DNA of 64,000 nucleotides from Methylotenera sp. G11 (GTDB lineage: Bacteria; Pseudomonadota; Gammaproteobacteria; Burkholderiales; Methylophilaceae), in NCBI RefSeq assembly GCF_000799735.1, contig NZ_JUHH01000001.1, positions 248,001 to 312,000 on the forward strand. Reading direction: 5' to 3'. The notes below the pieces were generated by a model. It saw nothing but the letters and a program-made list of their open reading frames with translations. It ran no database searches and was not told the DNA's origin. Positions within the stretch are counted from its first letter, which is position 1, and every line of letters begins with the position of its first letter. The position numbers were made by a program, and so were the translations under genes. Below are positions 1 through 9,719 of this stretch, piece after piece.

Positions 1-326
1 GCCTGTGCGAAAGCAAATAGCGCTTCACGGCTGCCGTTGACAGGCAGTATTGCTTTTTCGGCGCTTAATGCCGGGATGTTGTAACGCCTGGCAATCCAGC
101 TGGAAATTGCTTCGCGTAGCTCGTTTGAGCCGATAGTCGTGGGATAATTGGCTAAGCCGGACAGGTTTCCAACCAGCGCATCTTTTATCAGTTGCGGCGT
201 AGCGTGTTTAGGCTCTCCGATTGATAAATTGATCGGCGTAAAAGCAGGGTTGGGAACAATCCCTTTAAACAGGTCGCGCAAGCGCTGGAAAGGGTAGGGC
301 TGCAGTAAATTCAGATTAGGATTCAT
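1..326 (-). CDS. dapC: DapC, N-succinyldiaminopimelate aminotransferase (partial, N-terminal part)
   Basis: Only the first 108 or so codons are in the window; the gene runs off the left edge. Reading the minus strand from the ATG at 326 gives MNPNLNLLQPYPFQRLRDL, then a segment with INLSIGEPKHATPQLI and NYPTTIGSNELREAISSWI. These match the N-terminus of class I PLP aminotransferases of the DapC type, which convert N-succinyl-2-amino-6-ketopimelate to the L,L-diaminopimelate precursor in lysine and peptidoglycan synthesis. In-frame ATGs also occur at 332 and 335; I prefer 326 because DapC homologues usually begin MNP. The catalytic lysine lies outside the window. It is divergent from the DMT transporter gene only 13 bases away. 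Confidence 0.88.
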   Translation of the reverse strand, partial: MNPNLNLLQPYPFQRLRDLFKGIVPNPAFTPINLSIGEPKHATPQLIKDALVGNLSGLANYPTTIGSNELREAISSWIARRYNIPALSAEKAILPVNGSREALFAFAQ

Positions 327-339
327 AGGCATCATTATA

Positions 340-1224
340 ATGAGCAATAGCGATAATAAAAACTCTTTTGCAGTCTTCGGTTTACTTTTTGGCGCCCTGT
401 GCTGGGGCATTATCTGGTATCCGTACCGCATCATGGCTGATGCCGGTGTGTCGGGCATCGTTTCCAGTTTCTATACCTACAGCATTGCCGTAGCGCTGGC
501 AGGGGTCTATTTTGCTGCCCACTGGCGGGGCATATTCAAGTTACCGTTGAGCATAGTGTGGCTAAGCCTCGTAGCAGGGTGGACCAACCTGAGTTATGTA
601 CTGGCGATTATCGACGGCGAAGTCATGCGCGTGATGCTGCTGTTTTATCTTTCGCCGCTGTGGACGCTGATACTCGCGCATTTCTGGCTTAAGGAAAAGA
701 CGCACCTGCCTGGGGTGGCCGCCATCATTACATCGCTGCTTGGCGCTTATATCATGCTGTATGACCCGGCTGCCAGCCGGTTTCCTGTGCCTGCAAACAA
801 CGCGGAGTGGCTGGGGCTTTCTTCCGGATTCGGCTTTGCGCTGACCAATGTCATGGCAAGAAAATCCGTACATCTGACGCTGCGTGCAAAATCTTTCGCG
901 ATATGGACAGGCGTGATGCTTGTCTGCCTGATCGCCATGCCGCTGATGCAGGTTCCTCTCATGTCACCTGTAGTGTTCACATCAGGCAACTGGCTGATTA
1001 TGGGCTTGATTGCGATTCTGCTGATTGCGGCTACGTTTCTTGTGCAATATGGCGTAACCTTGATCAAGGCCACCAGGGCTTCAGTGCTGTTTTTGTTTGA
1101 ACTGGTGGTGGCGGCAATTGCTGCATATTTCCTGACGGATGAAACAATGCAGATGAATGAATGGATAGGTGGTGCCCTGATTGTGGCAGCTTCCATATTT
1201 GCTGCATTCAATCATCGGGACTGA
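340..1224 (+). CDS. DMT-superfamily (EamA) transporter
   Basis: This 294-residue protein is almost wholly hydrophobic, with about ten membrane segments in two similar halves, as expected of EamA-type drug/metabolite transporters of the inner membrane. The N-terminus carries the typical FGLLFGALCWGIIWYPYR segment, and the loop DGEVMRVMLLFYLSPLWT is characteristic of the first repeat. The second repeat has ATRASVLFLFELVVAAI. Substrate cannot be told from sequence; relatives export amino acids, nucleosides or metabolites. The gene stands alone, divergent from dapC, and is followed by a good intrinsic terminator. Confidence 0.85.
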   Translation: MSNSDNKNSFAVFGLLFGALCWGIIWYPYRIMADAGVSGIVSSFYTYSIAVALAGVYFAAHWRGIFKLPLSIVWLSLVAGWTNLSYVLAIIDGEVMRVMLLFYLSPLWTLILAHFWLKEKTHLPGVAAIITSLLGAYIMLYDPAASRFPVPANNAEWLGLSSGFGFALTNVMARKSVHLTLRAKSFAIWTGVMLVCLIAMPLMQVPLMSPVVFTSGNWLIMGLIAILLIAATFLVQYGVTLIKATRASVLFLFELVVAAIAAYFLTDETMQMNEWIGGALIVAASIFAAFNHRD

Positions 1225-1267
1225 TGACTGCCGTAATTGAATCAAGCGATCATGACTGTTGCTACAA

Positions 1268-1288
1268 GGGAGCCCCAGGCTCCTTTTT
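1268..1288 (+). terminator. Rho-independent terminator after the DMT transporter
   Basis: A GGAGCC/GGCTCC stem with loop CCA (1269-1283) is followed directly by five T residues. It lies 44 bases after the transporter stop codon. Confidence 0.75.
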
Positions 1289-1355
1289 ACTGGCTGTCAT
1301 ATTTCCGGGGTATGCAAGGGCATGATACAAGGGAAAGCCAAGTGCAGACTTGCAT

Positions 1356-1390
1356 AAAAAAACACCCCGACGAATCGGGGTGTTTTCTTT
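1356..1390 (-). terminator. Terminator downstream of xoxF (possibly bidirectional)
   Basis: An eight-base-pair stem, CACCCCGA/TCGGGGTG with loop CGAA, is flanked by an A-run on the left and TTTTC on the right. On the minus strand it reads as a strong stem followed by a run of T, so it ends xoxF transcription; it can also act as a back-up for the plus strand. Confidence 0.85.
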
Positions 1391-1437
1391 GAATCAACTA
1401 GGTATTAGCTAGTAATCTTTTGTTTTGCAACAAGCGA

Positions 1438-3315
1438 TTACAGGCTGAATACTGTCAATGCACCGCCGCCAGGAGCCGCGTTGTATTTAGTCAATTCTTT
1501 GTAACCACCAGCAGCACCCAGTGCGTCTGTGTCGTTAGTCATACCAAGGTTCATCGCTACGCCAGCCCAGCCGCCGATACCAGACAGCACGCCAACGTAT
1601 TGTTTACCTTTAACACCGTAGGTGAATGCATTACCAATCACGCCTGAACCCACTTGGAATTTCCAGAGTTCTTTACCTGATTTGGCATCAACAGCTTTGA
1701 ACCAGCGGTCCAGTGTGCCGTAGAATACCAAGTCAGTAGCTGTTGTCAAAGCACCGCCCCATGCAGAGAATTTCTCTTTGTTGTACCAAACTTTTTTGTT
1801 GGTCATTGGATCATAAGCAGCAAAGCCACCCATTACGCCGTCAGGACCAGCAAACATCGTCAAGGTAGCACCAACCCATGGTTGACCTGCAACGTATTTA
1901 GACTCAACTGGCTCGTATGTCATACATACGTGGTTCAGTGGAGAGTACACTAAACCAGTTTTTGGTGAGTATGCAGCTGGTTGTTGGTCTTTTGTACCCA
2001 ATGCAGCTGGGCATACGCCTTTAGCATTGTAGTCTTGGTGAGTTGAAGCTGATGCCAGTTTGTTTGGTACACCAGTTTTCATGTCAACGTCAGTTGCCCA
2101 GTTAACGAATGGGTGTACTTTTTCTGCAGCTTGCAGTTTACCGTTGTGTGCGTTCCATGTGTAAGCGAAGCCGTTACGGTCATGGTGCCATGCGTAAGTT
2201 TTGCCGCCTTTGTCGAACAGGATGACTTCGTTGATGCCGTCATAGTCCCACTCGTCGTGTGGTGTCATTTGCATGCCCCATTTTGCAACGCCTGTGTCCA
2301 GGTCACGTGCAAATACAGTCATTGACCATTTGTTGTCGCCTGGACGTACGTCCGGGTTCCAAACAGATGGGTTACCTGTACCGTAGTAAACCAGGTTGGT
2401 ACGTGCATCATATGGCCACCAGCCCCATGTAGAGCCACCACCATGTTGCCAGCCGTCTTTCACAGCTTGTGGTTTCAACCAGGTACGTGTACCCAGTTCT
2501 TTTTCGCCGATTTTCAGTTGGTCGTTAGGGATCTTTTTGAAAGAACCGCCCATTTTGTTACCGCCGTTTACGTCTTGGTAAACTGACAGTGCGCTGTATT
2601 CTGGTGTGTCTTTGTTGAAGTCTGCACCGATCAGCATTTCAGCGTCTGGGCCTGTTGAGTAGGCTTTCCATGCCAGTGAGCCGTCTTTCAGGTTGTAGGC
2701 TGCCAGGAAGCAACGTACGCCGAACTCAGCACCTGAGCAACCAGTCAGTACTTTGTCTTTGATTACGTGTGGTGCGTTGGTGTTAGTTGCACCTACTTTT
2801 GGATCTGTGTTTTGTACAGACCATACTTTAGCACCGGTTTTTGCGTCTAAAGCAACCAGGTTGCCGTCGTTCTGTTGCAGGAAGATTTTACCGTCGCCGA
2901 AGCCAAGACCGCGTGATACGTTGTCACAGCACAGTACAGCTTGTACTGATGGGTCTTGTTTTGGGAAGTATGACCATACGATTTTTTGGTTGTCGTTCAG
3001 GTCAAGTGCGTATACGTTGTTTGGGAATGCAGTGTGAACGTACATTACGTTGCCAACCACAACTGGTGAACCTTCGTGACCACGGTTTACACCAGTGGCG
3101 AATGTCCAGGCTGCTTTCAGGTTTTTAACGTTGCCTTTGTTCACTTGTGACAAAGCGCTGTAGCCTTGGTTGTTGTGCTGACCGCGTGGGTGTGCCCAGT
3201 TGTTCGCGTCTTTCATCGCTGCTTCTTGATCTGCAGCTGCTGAGGCTACCAATGGCAGCGCCATTGTCATACCTGCAACTAAGCCAAGTGCTAACTTGAT
3301 TTTGTTGATTTGCAT
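1438..3315 (-). CDS. xoxF: XoxF, lanthanide-dependent PQQ methanol dehydrogenase
   Basis: This 625-residue periplasmic quinoprotein oxidises methanol with PQQ, passing electrons to a c-type cytochrome. A Sec signal peptide spans roughly residues 1-26 and ends ASAAA. The reading frame extends further upstream, but the ATG at 3315 has a GGAG ribosome site and a proper signal peptide, so I start there. Vicinal cysteines C129-C130 form the ring disulfide under PQQ. The motif DEWDYDG holds catalytic Asp357 and Asp359; that second Asp is the extra lanthanide ligand that distinguishes XoxF from calcium-type MxaF, which has Ala there. Tryptophan-docking propeller repeats run throughout. No xoxG, xoxJ or PQQ gene adjoins it. 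A strong terminator follows. Subtype cannot be fixed by eye; XoxF4 is usual in Methylophilaceae. Confidence 0.95.
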   Translation of the reverse strand: MQINKIKLALGLVAGMTMALPLVASAAADQEAAMKDANNWAHPRGQHNNQGYSALSQVNKGNVKNLKAAWTFATGVNRGHEGSPVVVGNVMYVHTAFPNNVYALDLNDNQKIVWSYFPKQDPSVQAVLCCDNVSRGLGFGDGKIFLQQNDGNLVALDAKTGAKVWSVQNTDPKVGATNTNAPHVIKDKVLTGCSGAEFGVRCFLAAYNLKDGSLAWKAYSTGPDAEMLIGADFNKDTPEYSALSVYQDVNGGNKMGGSFKKIPNDQLKIGEKELGTRTWLKPQAVKDGWQHGGGSTWGWWPYDARTNLVYYGTGNPSVWNPDVRPGDNKWSMTVFARDLDTGVAKWGMQMTPHDEWDYDGINEVILFDKGGKTYAWHHDRNGFAYTWNAHNGKLQAAEKVHPFVNWATDVDMKTGVPNKLASASTHQDYNAKGVCPAALGTKDQQPAAYSPKTGLVYSPLNHVCMTYEPVESKYVAGQPWVGATLTMFAGPDGVMGGFAAYDPMTNKKVWYNKEKFSAWGGALTTATDLVFYGTLDRWFKAVDAKSGKELWKFQVGSGVIGNAFTYGVKGKQYVGVLSGIGGWAGVAMNLGMTNDTDALGAAGGYKELTKYNAAPGGGALTVFSL

Positions 3316-3908
3316 ATTATTCTCCAAATATTTTTCTGCATCGGGATGTAAAACATAACAAAAATGATCGCAAGAGTGATCCTGCAAAATTAATTTCAAA
3401 CAGTAATCTTTTGGAATCGCTTTGTTATCGGTACTCCACATTCGTGGAATGCAGCCAATGTATTAGGTATTAATACGAATAGCAACATATATTTTTTACA
3501 ATTTTGTTACATGTTTGTGTAATTTGACATGGTGCAATAGGCCTGAGCCTTTCTGCGCCTGGCTTACAGCGAAATTTTACCTGTATGTTTATTGGTAATG
3601 TTTTTTACAGGTTTGCTGTCAGCGATCAAACCATCGTTCAGGCTGTTTTTTAGGGATGCTTATTATTCGCGGCTCTTCAGCCAGTCAGGCTTGATTCACG
3701 CCGCTTGATTTTTAAAGTGGATTCATTTTTTTCTGTAACATCTTATTTACAAATAGTGAAAATGCGTTAATACTTGTTTACGCAAGCATCGTGTTAAGGA
3801 TAGTGACAAAGTAAGACTGAATTAAGAAAAACAAATACAGTGTAGGCAGCGTTTTTTCAGCTGCAACGCATTGCCCGATTGCCATATTTTGCGTAAAGGA
3901 TAATGTTC
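3316..3908. promoter_or_regulatory. Long intergenic region with the xoxF promoter side
   Basis: About 590 bases lie between the divergent xoxF and Yip1-family genes. I see no convincing gene. It is AT-rich. Near 3435-3448 there is a TCCAC/GTGGA hairpin inside the xoxF leader, and at 3577-3610 an ACCTGT/ACAGGT inverted pair. The length suits a regulated promoter for xoxF, but I cannot assign -35/-10 elements with confidence. Confidence 0.45.
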
Positions 3909-4490
3909 ATGAGTCTGTTAAACTTATTTTGGCTGTTTGTAGTACCTAACAAAGGATGGCGGCGTCTGGTGCAGTCCAAACCATCGATGCACCGCCTTTT
4001 CTTTCTGCATGTTGTTCCGCTTTCACTGATTCCCCCTTTATTTATTTATTACGCTGCCGGTGATTTTGCAGGAGATTTGCTGCCGGTTTTATCCAGTGCC
4101 AAGCTGCTGCTGGTCTCGATTATTCTGTTTGTCGTTGAGCTGGCAATCGTGCCGATCATGGGCCTGGTCGTGCGCCAGCTGGCCGAGGTGGCGGAGATTC
4201 ACCCCAGTTACCATGATTCATTCATCCTGGCGGCAGTGGCGCCAACGCCGTTATGGCTGATGCCGGTATTTTTCCTGATCCCGAGTATGCTGCTGAGCCT
4301 GGTGGTGCTGACGGCCGCGCTTTTGTATACGACCAGCTTTATCTACTATGGCATCCCTGCCGTGTTTCATATCAAGGAGCGCGGACATGCCATGCTCCTG
4401 TTCGGTGCGGTGTTGACTGCCGGCGCGGTCGCATGGGGGTTCCTGATGGTTGCAACACTGGTCATATTGGGCAGTGTGCAGAGCCTGTAG
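3909..4490 (+). CDS. Yip1-domain (DUF1282-type) inner-membrane protein
   Basis: The 193-residue protein has about five hydrophobic segments and the amphipathic opening NLFWLFVVPNKGWRRL typical of bacterial Yip1/DUF1282 proteins, whose function is not established. The conserved aromatic-proline segment APTPLWLMPVFFLIPSML lies in the middle. Two start codons are possible, 3903 and 3909; AAAGGA at 3895-3900 is well placed (8 bases) for 3909 and too close for 3903. It stands alone and is followed by a hairpin at 4522-4552. Function unknown. Confidence 0.75.
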   Translation: MSLLNLFWLFVVPNKGWRRLVQSKPSMHRLFFLHVVPLSLIPPLFIYYAAGDFAGDLLPVLSSAKLLLVSIILFVVELAIVPIMGLVVRQLAEVAEIHPSYHDSFILAAVAPTPLWLMPVFFLIPSMLLSLVVLTAALLYTTSFIYYGIPAVFHIKERGHAMLLFGAVLTAGAVAWGFLMVATLVILGSVQSL

Positions 4491-4521
4491 CTCAGATTGC
4501 GTGTCATTGTATGAACGATAC

Positions 4522-4552
4522 AAGCGGTCAGGCTTCTAGCCGCTGACCGCTT
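4522..4552 (+). terminator. Hairpin after the Yip1-family gene
   Basis: A perfect ten-base-pair stem (AAGCGGTCAG/CTGACCGCTT) with an 11-base loop sits 32 bases beyond the stop. It lacks a T-run, so it may be a weak terminator or an mRNA 3' end stabiliser. Confidence 0.5.
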
Positions 4553-4629
4553 GGTTATATAGGTTATGTACGCCGTTTTAATGTCGACTTATCCGTCAGA
4601 TTGCAGTTAAAATTGTTTAATGCAATTAA

Positions 4630-5727
4630 ATGGGTATGCACATGACATCAAAGTATTCTAGCCCCTGGTTATTTATCCCGATTGCGCTGGCAATGGTTGT
4701 GGCAGCACTATTCTCATGGCAATATTTTCACCGGGCAAAAACCCCTGAATCGTTTGCGTCCGGCAACGGGCGCATTGAGGCTACCAGCATCAATATCGCA
4801 ACAAAAATGAGCGGCCGCATCAAAGAGGTTCTGGTGCGTGAGGGGGATGACGTTGTCAGCGGGCAGGTGCTGGCTTATATGGATACCGCCACGCTTGTGG
4901 CCGACCTGCATGAGGCGGAAGCACAGGTCAAGCGCGCCAGAAGCGCCAGGCAGATAGCACAGGCCAATGTAGCGCAGCGGGAAAGTGAGAAAGCCGCAGC
5001 CAATGCCTTGATCGCACAGCGTGAAAGTGAATTGGCATTGACCGAAAAAGACCTGCAGAGAACGCAGCAGCTGATCGATAAAGGCTTTGTTTCCCCGCAG
5101 AAGCTTGATGTAGATAAATCCAGAAAAAACAGCGCAGCGGCTTCAACCCGGGCTGCCAGGTCGCAGCAGAACGAAGTCCAGTCATCCATCAGCGCAGCCC
5201 AGGCTGCCGTGAATGAAACGCAGTCTGCCATAGAGGCAGCAGAAGCCAAGGTTGAAAAAATCAAGGCAGATATCAGGGATGCCGCCCTGACGGCACCGAT
5301 CAGCGGCCGTGTCCTGTACCGTCTGGCAGAGCCGGGCGAAGTGCTGGGTGCAGGTGGCAATGTTGTGACACTGCTTGATATTACTGATGTTTACATGACC
5401 ATTTTTCTGCCTACATCACAGGCCGGGCGCATCGCTATCGGTACTGATGCCCGGATTGTGCTGGATGTACGGCCTGATATTTCCATTCCGGCTACGATTA
5501 CTTTTGTCTCGCCCGAAGCGCAGTTCACGCCAAAATCCGTAGAAACGCGCACCGAACGCGAGAAGCTGATGTTCCGTGTGAAGGTCAAGATTCCAGAAGC
5601 CCTCCTGAAAGCGCACGCCAGGCGCGTGAAGACCGGCTTGCCCGGAGTCGCTTATGTGCGCCTCGATGCAAACGCAGACTGGCCGGATACTTTGCCGCCT
5701 TTAGTGAATGATAAAAATTCACGATGA
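4630..5727 (+). CDS. HlyD-family periplasmic adaptor (YhiI-like)
   Basis: A 365-residue membrane fusion protein with one N-terminal membrane anchor ([17 protein letters not shown]), a biotinyl-lipoyl half motif at [19 protein letters not shown], a long coiled-coil hairpin rich in Ala, Gln and Glu (about residues 95-215), the second lipoyl half at [17 protein letters not shown], and a beta-barrel. It bridges an inner-membrane ABC exporter to the outer envelope. It overlaps the start of the RbbA-like gene by 4 bases, giving the same order as the yhiI-rbbA-yhhJ locus of enterobacteria. ATGs at 4630, 4636 and 4642 are in frame and none has a strong ribosome site; a GGG at 4633-4635 would favour 4642. 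Confidence 0.88.
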   Translation: MGMHMTSKYSSPWLFIPIALAMVVAALFSWQYFHRAKTPESFASGNGRIEATSINIATKMSGRIKEVLVREGDDVVSGQVLAYMDTATLVADLHEAEAQVKRARSARQIAQANVAQRESEKAAANALIAQRESELALTEKDLQRTQQLIDKGFVSPQKLDVDKSRKNSAAASTRAARSQQNEVQSSISAAQAAVNETQSAIEAAEAKVEKIKADIRDAALTAPISGRVLYRLAEPGEVLGAGGNVVTLLDITDVYMTIFLPTSQAGRIAIGTDARIVLDVRPDISIPATITFVSPEAQFTPKSVETRTEREKLMFRVKVKIPEALLKAHARRVKTGLPGVAYVRLDANADWPDTLPPLVNDKNSR

Positions 5728-8456
5728 GTGAAGGTATTGTTGCCAGCCTGAACGGAGTCAGCCTGCGCTATGGCGACCATATCGCGCTGGAAAATATCAA
5801 TCTGGAAATTCCAGCCGGCGTAATGGTCGGGCTCATCGGGCCGGATGGTGTCGGCAAATCCAGCCTGCTGGCACTGGTCTCCGGTGTGCGCAGGATACAG
5901 TCCGGCACCGTAGTGGCGCTGGGCGGCGACATGGCAGACAAAAGCCACCGGCTTGCAGTCTGCACCCGTATCGCCTACATGCCGCAGGGTTTGGGTAAAA
6001 ACCTTTATATGACACTTTCCGTGTTTGAGAATGTGGAATTCTTCGGCCGCCTGTTTGGACAGGGGCGGGCGGAGCGTGAGGCGCGCATCGCGGAACTGCT
6101 TGAGAGTACCGGGCTGGCGCCATTCCGGGATCGGCCAGCCGGCAAACTTTCAGGCGGCATGAAACAGAAGCTGGGGCTGTGCTGCGCCTTGATCCATGAC
6201 CCGGATTTATTGATCCTGGATGAGCCGACTACCGGGGTTGATCCATTGTCCAGGCGCCAGTTCTGGCGGTTGATTGCGCATATCCGTGAGCGCAGGCCCG
6301 GCATGAGCGTGATCGTTGCAACCGCATATATGCAGGAAGCCTCCGGTTTTGACTGGCTGGTTGCAATGGATGGGGGCAAGATACTGGATACCGGCAGCCC
6401 CGCAGCCCTGCTCAGCCGTACAGGTGCAGATGACCTGGATGCGGCATTTATTCAGCTGCTGCCTGTAGAAAAACGTCGGCATCACGAACGGCTTGCCGTG
6501 CCGCCCAGGCAAGTGCAGGCGGATGCATCGCCGGCCATTCGTGCAGAGAACCTGACCATGCAGTTTGGCGGCTTTACCGCAGTCGACCATGTGGATTTTG
6601 AGATCAGCCGCGGCGAGATATTCGGGTTTCTTGGATCTAACGGCTGCGGCAAAACCACTACGATGAAAATGCTTACCGGTCTGCTGCAACCGAGCGAAGG
6701 CCAGGCCTGGCTGTTCGGCAAGCCGGCAAAGGCGCATGATCTTGAAACCCGTAAACGTGTCGGTTATATGACGCAGGGATTTTCCCTGTACGGCGAATTA
6801 ACGGTGGTGCAGAATCTTGAATTGCATGCCCAGTTATTTCATCTGCCTGCCGGGCAGATCGCATCGCGCGTGCAGGAGATGGTCGACCGTTTCGGCCTTG
6901 GCGGCCACCGGAACGAGCGCGCGGCCAACCTGCCGTTAGGTATCCGCCAGCGCCTGTCACTGGCGGTTGCGGTGATCCATAAACCGGAAATGCTGATACT
7001 GGACGAGCCTACATCCGGTGTAGACCCGATCGCGCGGGATGGTTTCTGGAAACTGCTGATCGACCTGTCACGCCGCGATGGCGTGACGATTTTCATATCC
7101 ACGCATTTTATGAACGAGGGCGAGCGCTGTGACCGCATTTCGCTGATGCATGCCGGCCGCGTGCTGGCATGCGACGCTCCGCAGAACCTGATCGCCCGGC
7201 GCGGAAAAGCTTCGCTGGAAGATACCTTCATTGATTACCTGGAGCAGGCCACCGGTGATGATGGTGGTGCGCCAGGAGTGGAACCCGACGCTGCAGCCAT
7301 TCCTGCACGCACGACGGCCTTGCCGTCAAGGTTTAGCCTGCGCCGGTTGTTTGGCTACGCTAACCGTGAGTTCCTGGAGGTCATGCGCGATCCGGTGCGG
7401 CTGGTATTTTCCCTGCTGGGATCTGTACTGCTGATGTTCCTGATGGGTTATGGCATCAGCATGGATGTGGAAGACCTGCGTTTTGCGGTGCTGGATCGTG
7501 ACCAGACGCCGGAGAGTCGCAGCTATATCCAGAATATTGCCGGGTCACGCTATTTCAGTATGCAGCCGGAGATCAACAGCAGCAGTGAGCTGGATCTGCG
7601 GATGGCTAGCGGGGAGGTCAGTGTGGCGCTTGAGATTCCCCCGGACTTCGGTAAAGACCTGATGCGCGGCAGGGCGGCTGAGATCGGGGTGTGGGTCGAC
7701 GGTGCAATGCCGTTTCGCGGTGAAACCATCGTGGGTTATATGCAGGGCATGCACTATGATTACCTTGCCAAAGCTGCAAAATACCAGCCGGGTGGTGTGG
7801 CCGTGCAAAGCCCTGCCGATATCGAGATGCGATACCGTTACAACCAGGATTTCAAAAGCCTGTATGCGATGGTGCCGGCGGTCATTCCATTGTTGCTGGT
7901 ATTCATTCCGGCGATCCTGATGGCGGTAGGCGTCGTGCGCGAGAAAGAACTGGGCTCGATCACCAATTTATACGCCACGCCGGTGACGCGCCTGGAATTC
8001 CTGCTTGGCAAGCAACTGCCTTACGTGGCGGTGAGTATGCTCAGTTTCTTCGGCCTGGTGGCACTGTCGGTTTTTATCTTCGACGTGCCGCTTAAAGGCA
8101 GCCTGTTTACCTTGAGTTGTGCGGCTTTCATTTTTGTCACCGCAACCACCGGCATCGGCCTGCTGATGTCGTCATTCACCAGGACGCAGATTGCGGCACT
8201 AGGCGCCACTGCCATTGCCACATTGCTGGCGACGGTGAGTTTTTCCGGCCTGACGAACCCGGTGTCTTCGCTGAGCGGCATGGGCGCGCTTATCGGGCAG
8301 CTGTTCCCGGCGACGTATTTCCTTAACATCAGCCGCGGTGTGTTTACCAAAGCGCTTGAGTTTAAAGACCTGTATATGGATTTTCTGGCGCTGGCCGCAT
8401 TCATACCCGTGCTGACCCTGTTAAGCGTGGTATTCCTCAGCAAGCAGGAGAGATGA
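5724..8456 (+). CDS. rbbA: RbbA-like fused ABC transporter (two ATPase domains plus permease)
   Basis: A 910-residue protein joining two ABC nucleotide-binding domains and an ABC2-type permease, the layout and length of RbbA/YhiH. Domain 1 (about 1-240) has Walker [10 protein letters not shown], signature LSGGMKQKL and Walker [13 protein letters not shown]. Domain 2 (about 270-505) has GSNGCGKTT, a degenerate signature LPLGIRQRL and [12 protein letters not shown]. From about 540 onward there is one membrane segment, a large periplasmic loop and five further segments, with the ABC2 motif [17 protein letters not shown]. coli RbbA was described as a ribosome-associated ATPase, but here the adaptor and second permease beside it point to a tripartite exporter. 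Starts on an ATGA overlap. Confidence 0.9.
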   Translation: MSEGIVASLNGVSLRYGDHIALENINLEIPAGVMVGLIGPDGVGKSSLLALVSGVRRIQSGTVVALGGDMADKSHRLAVCTRIAYMPQGLGKNLYMTLSVFENVEFFGRLFGQGRAEREARIAELLESTGLAPFRDRPAGKLSGGMKQKLGLCCALIHDPDLLILDEPTTGVDPLSRRQFWRLIAHIRERRPGMSVIVATAYMQEASGFDWLVAMDGGKILDTGSPAALLSRTGADDLDAAFIQLLPVEKRRHHERLAVPPRQVQADASPAIRAENLTMQFGGFTAVDHVDFEISRGEIFGFLGSNGCGKTTTMKMLTGLLQPSEGQAWLFGKPAKAHDLETRKRVGYMTQGFSLYGELTVVQNLELHAQLFHLPAGQIASRVQEMVDRFGLGGHRNERAANLPLGIRQRLSLAVAVIHKPEMLILDEPTSGVDPIARDGFWKLLIDLSRRDGVTIFISTHFMNEGERCDRISLMHAGRVLACDAPQNLIARRGKASLEDTFIDYLEQATGDDGGAPGVEPDAAAIPARTTALPSRFSLRRLFGYANREFLEVMRDPVRLVFSLLGSVLLMFLMGYGISMDVEDLRFAVLDRDQTPESRSYIQNIAGSRYFSMQPEINSSSELDLRMASGEVSVALEIPPDFGKDLMRGRAAEIGVWVDGAMPFRGETIVGYMQGMHYDYLAKAAKYQPGGVAVQSPADIEMRYRYNQDFKSLYAMVPAVIPLLLVFIPAILMAVGVVREKELGSITNLYATPVTRLEFLLGKQLPYVAVSMLSFFGLVALSVFIFDVPLKGSLFTLSCAAFIFVTATTGIGLLMSSFTRTQIAALGATAIATLLATVSFSGLTNPVSSLSGMGALIGQLFPATYFLNISRGVFTKALEFKDLYMDFLALAAFIPVLTLLSVVFLSKQER

Positions 8457-8458
8457 CG

Positions 8459-9580
8459 ATGCGGCGCATCTGGAATGTTTACAGGCTGGGAATCAAGGAG
8501 CTGCGCAGCCTCGGGCATGACACGATACTGCTGGTGCTGATCGTCTGGGCGTTTACCGGTGCGATTTATGCCATTTCAACCGCAGCTTCGCAGGAGCTGC
8601 ATAATGCGCCGATCGCATTTGTTGATGAAGACCAGTCTAACCTTTCCGCACGCATGATCAGTGCTTTTTATGGCCCGTATTTCAAAAAGCCGGTCATGAT
8701 CAGCGAAAACCAGATTGATCCTGGGCTGGATGCCGGCATCTATACCTTTGTCGTCAATATCCCGCCAGATTTCGAGCGTGATGTGGTGGCTGGCCGCAGC
8801 CCGGATATCCAGGTCAATATTGACGCCACGCGGATGTCGCAGGCTTTTATCGGTGCCGGGTATATCCAGAATATCATCAACGGTGAAATCTCGGGTTTCC
8901 TGCAAGGCTTCCGGAAAGATGCGACGCTGCCGGTCAGCCTGAATACACATGTTAAATTCAACCCCAATTTAAGCAGTGCATGGTTCAGCAGCATCATGGA
9001 GATCATCAATAACATTACCATGCTTTCCATCATGCTGACCGGCGCCGCGCTGATACGTGAGCGTGAACACGGCACGCTGGAGCACCTGATGGTGATGCCG
9101 CTGAATGCCGCCGAGATCATTCTCGCCAAGATATGGTCGATGGGCCTGGTGGTGCTGGTGGCAGCATGGCTATCGCTGCAGTTCATGGTCAAGGGCGTTC
9201 TGCATGTGCCGGTGCAGGGGTCGATCGCATTGTTCATGTGCGGCGTCTTTCTGCACTTGCTTGCGACGACTTCTATCGGTGTTTTTATGGGGACGGTTGC
9301 CCGCAATATGCCTCAGTTGGGATTGCTGATGATACTCACGGTGCTGCCGCTGCAGATGCTGTCGGGCGGCGTGACCCCCAGGGAAAGCATGCCGATCGTG
9401 GTGCAGAGCCTGATGCAGGCTGCGCCAACCACGCATTTTGTCAGCATGGCACAGGCGATTCTTTACCGTGGCGCCGGTTTTGAAGTGGTATGGCCCAGCT
9501 TTGCCGCGGTTTTTGTGATCGCCGTGGTCTTTTTCACCCTGTCGCTGGCGCTATTCCGCAGAAGCCTGGCTTCTGCGTGA
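8459..9580 (+). CDS. yhhJ: ABC-2 type permease (YhhJ-like)
   Basis: A 373-residue inner-membrane permease: one N-terminal membrane segment, a periplasmic domain of about 150 residues, then five segments. The cytoplasmic motif IREREHGTLEHLMVMPL is diagnostic of ABC2 permeases. It pairs with the permease half of RbbA and the YhiI-like adaptor as the third gene of one operon. ATGs occur at 8453 (overlapping the rbbA stop) and 8459; AGGAG at 8446-8450 is 8 bases from 8459, so I choose the latter. Substrate unknown. Confidence 0.87.
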   Translation: MRRIWNVYRLGIKELRSLGHDTILLVLIVWAFTGAIYAISTAASQELHNAPIAFVDEDQSNLSARMISAFYGPYFKKPVMISENQIDPGLDAGIYTFVVNIPPDFERDVVAGRSPDIQVNIDATRMSQAFIGAGYIQNIINGEISGFLQGFRKDATLPVSLNTHVKFNPNLSSAWFSSIMEIINNITMLSIMLTGAALIREREHGTLEHLMVMPLNAAEIILAKIWSMGLVVLVAAWLSLQFMVKGVLHVPVQGSIALFMCGVFLHLLATTSIGVFMGTVARNMPQLGLLMILTVLPLQMLSGGVTPRESMPIVVQSLMQAAPTTHFVSMAQAILYRGAGFEVVWPSFAAVFVIAVVFFTLSLALFRRSLASA

Positions 9581-9640
9581 CAGCGATTTGTCCTGTGCTA
9601 TCGCTACCTTATTGAATAGTTTGTCATTTATTTACGCAGC

Positions 9641-9670
9641 CTGGATACCAGCCTCCGCTGGTATGACGCA
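9641..9670 (+). repeat. REP-like palindrome, copy 1
   Basis: An ATACCAGC/GCTGGTAT palindrome with a CTCC loop, preceded by CTGG and followed by GACG. The same unit recurs at 18901-18927 (inverted) and 19026-19053, always between genes. Confidence 0.65.
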
Positions 9671-9719
9671 TAAGTGGTCATGATTAGATCATTGGACTAT
9701 TTGAAAAAGCAGCTAAAAT

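Noticed and set aside
562-1211. Long minus-strand frames inside the DMT transporter gene
   Set aside because: They are out-of-frame complements of a gene with clear membrane segments; no ribosome sites and no recognisable protein.
3316-3441. N-terminal extension of xoxF by 42 residues
   Set aside because: The extension precedes a proper signal peptide with its own GGAG-ATG, has no ribosome site and is Cys/His-rich without family support.
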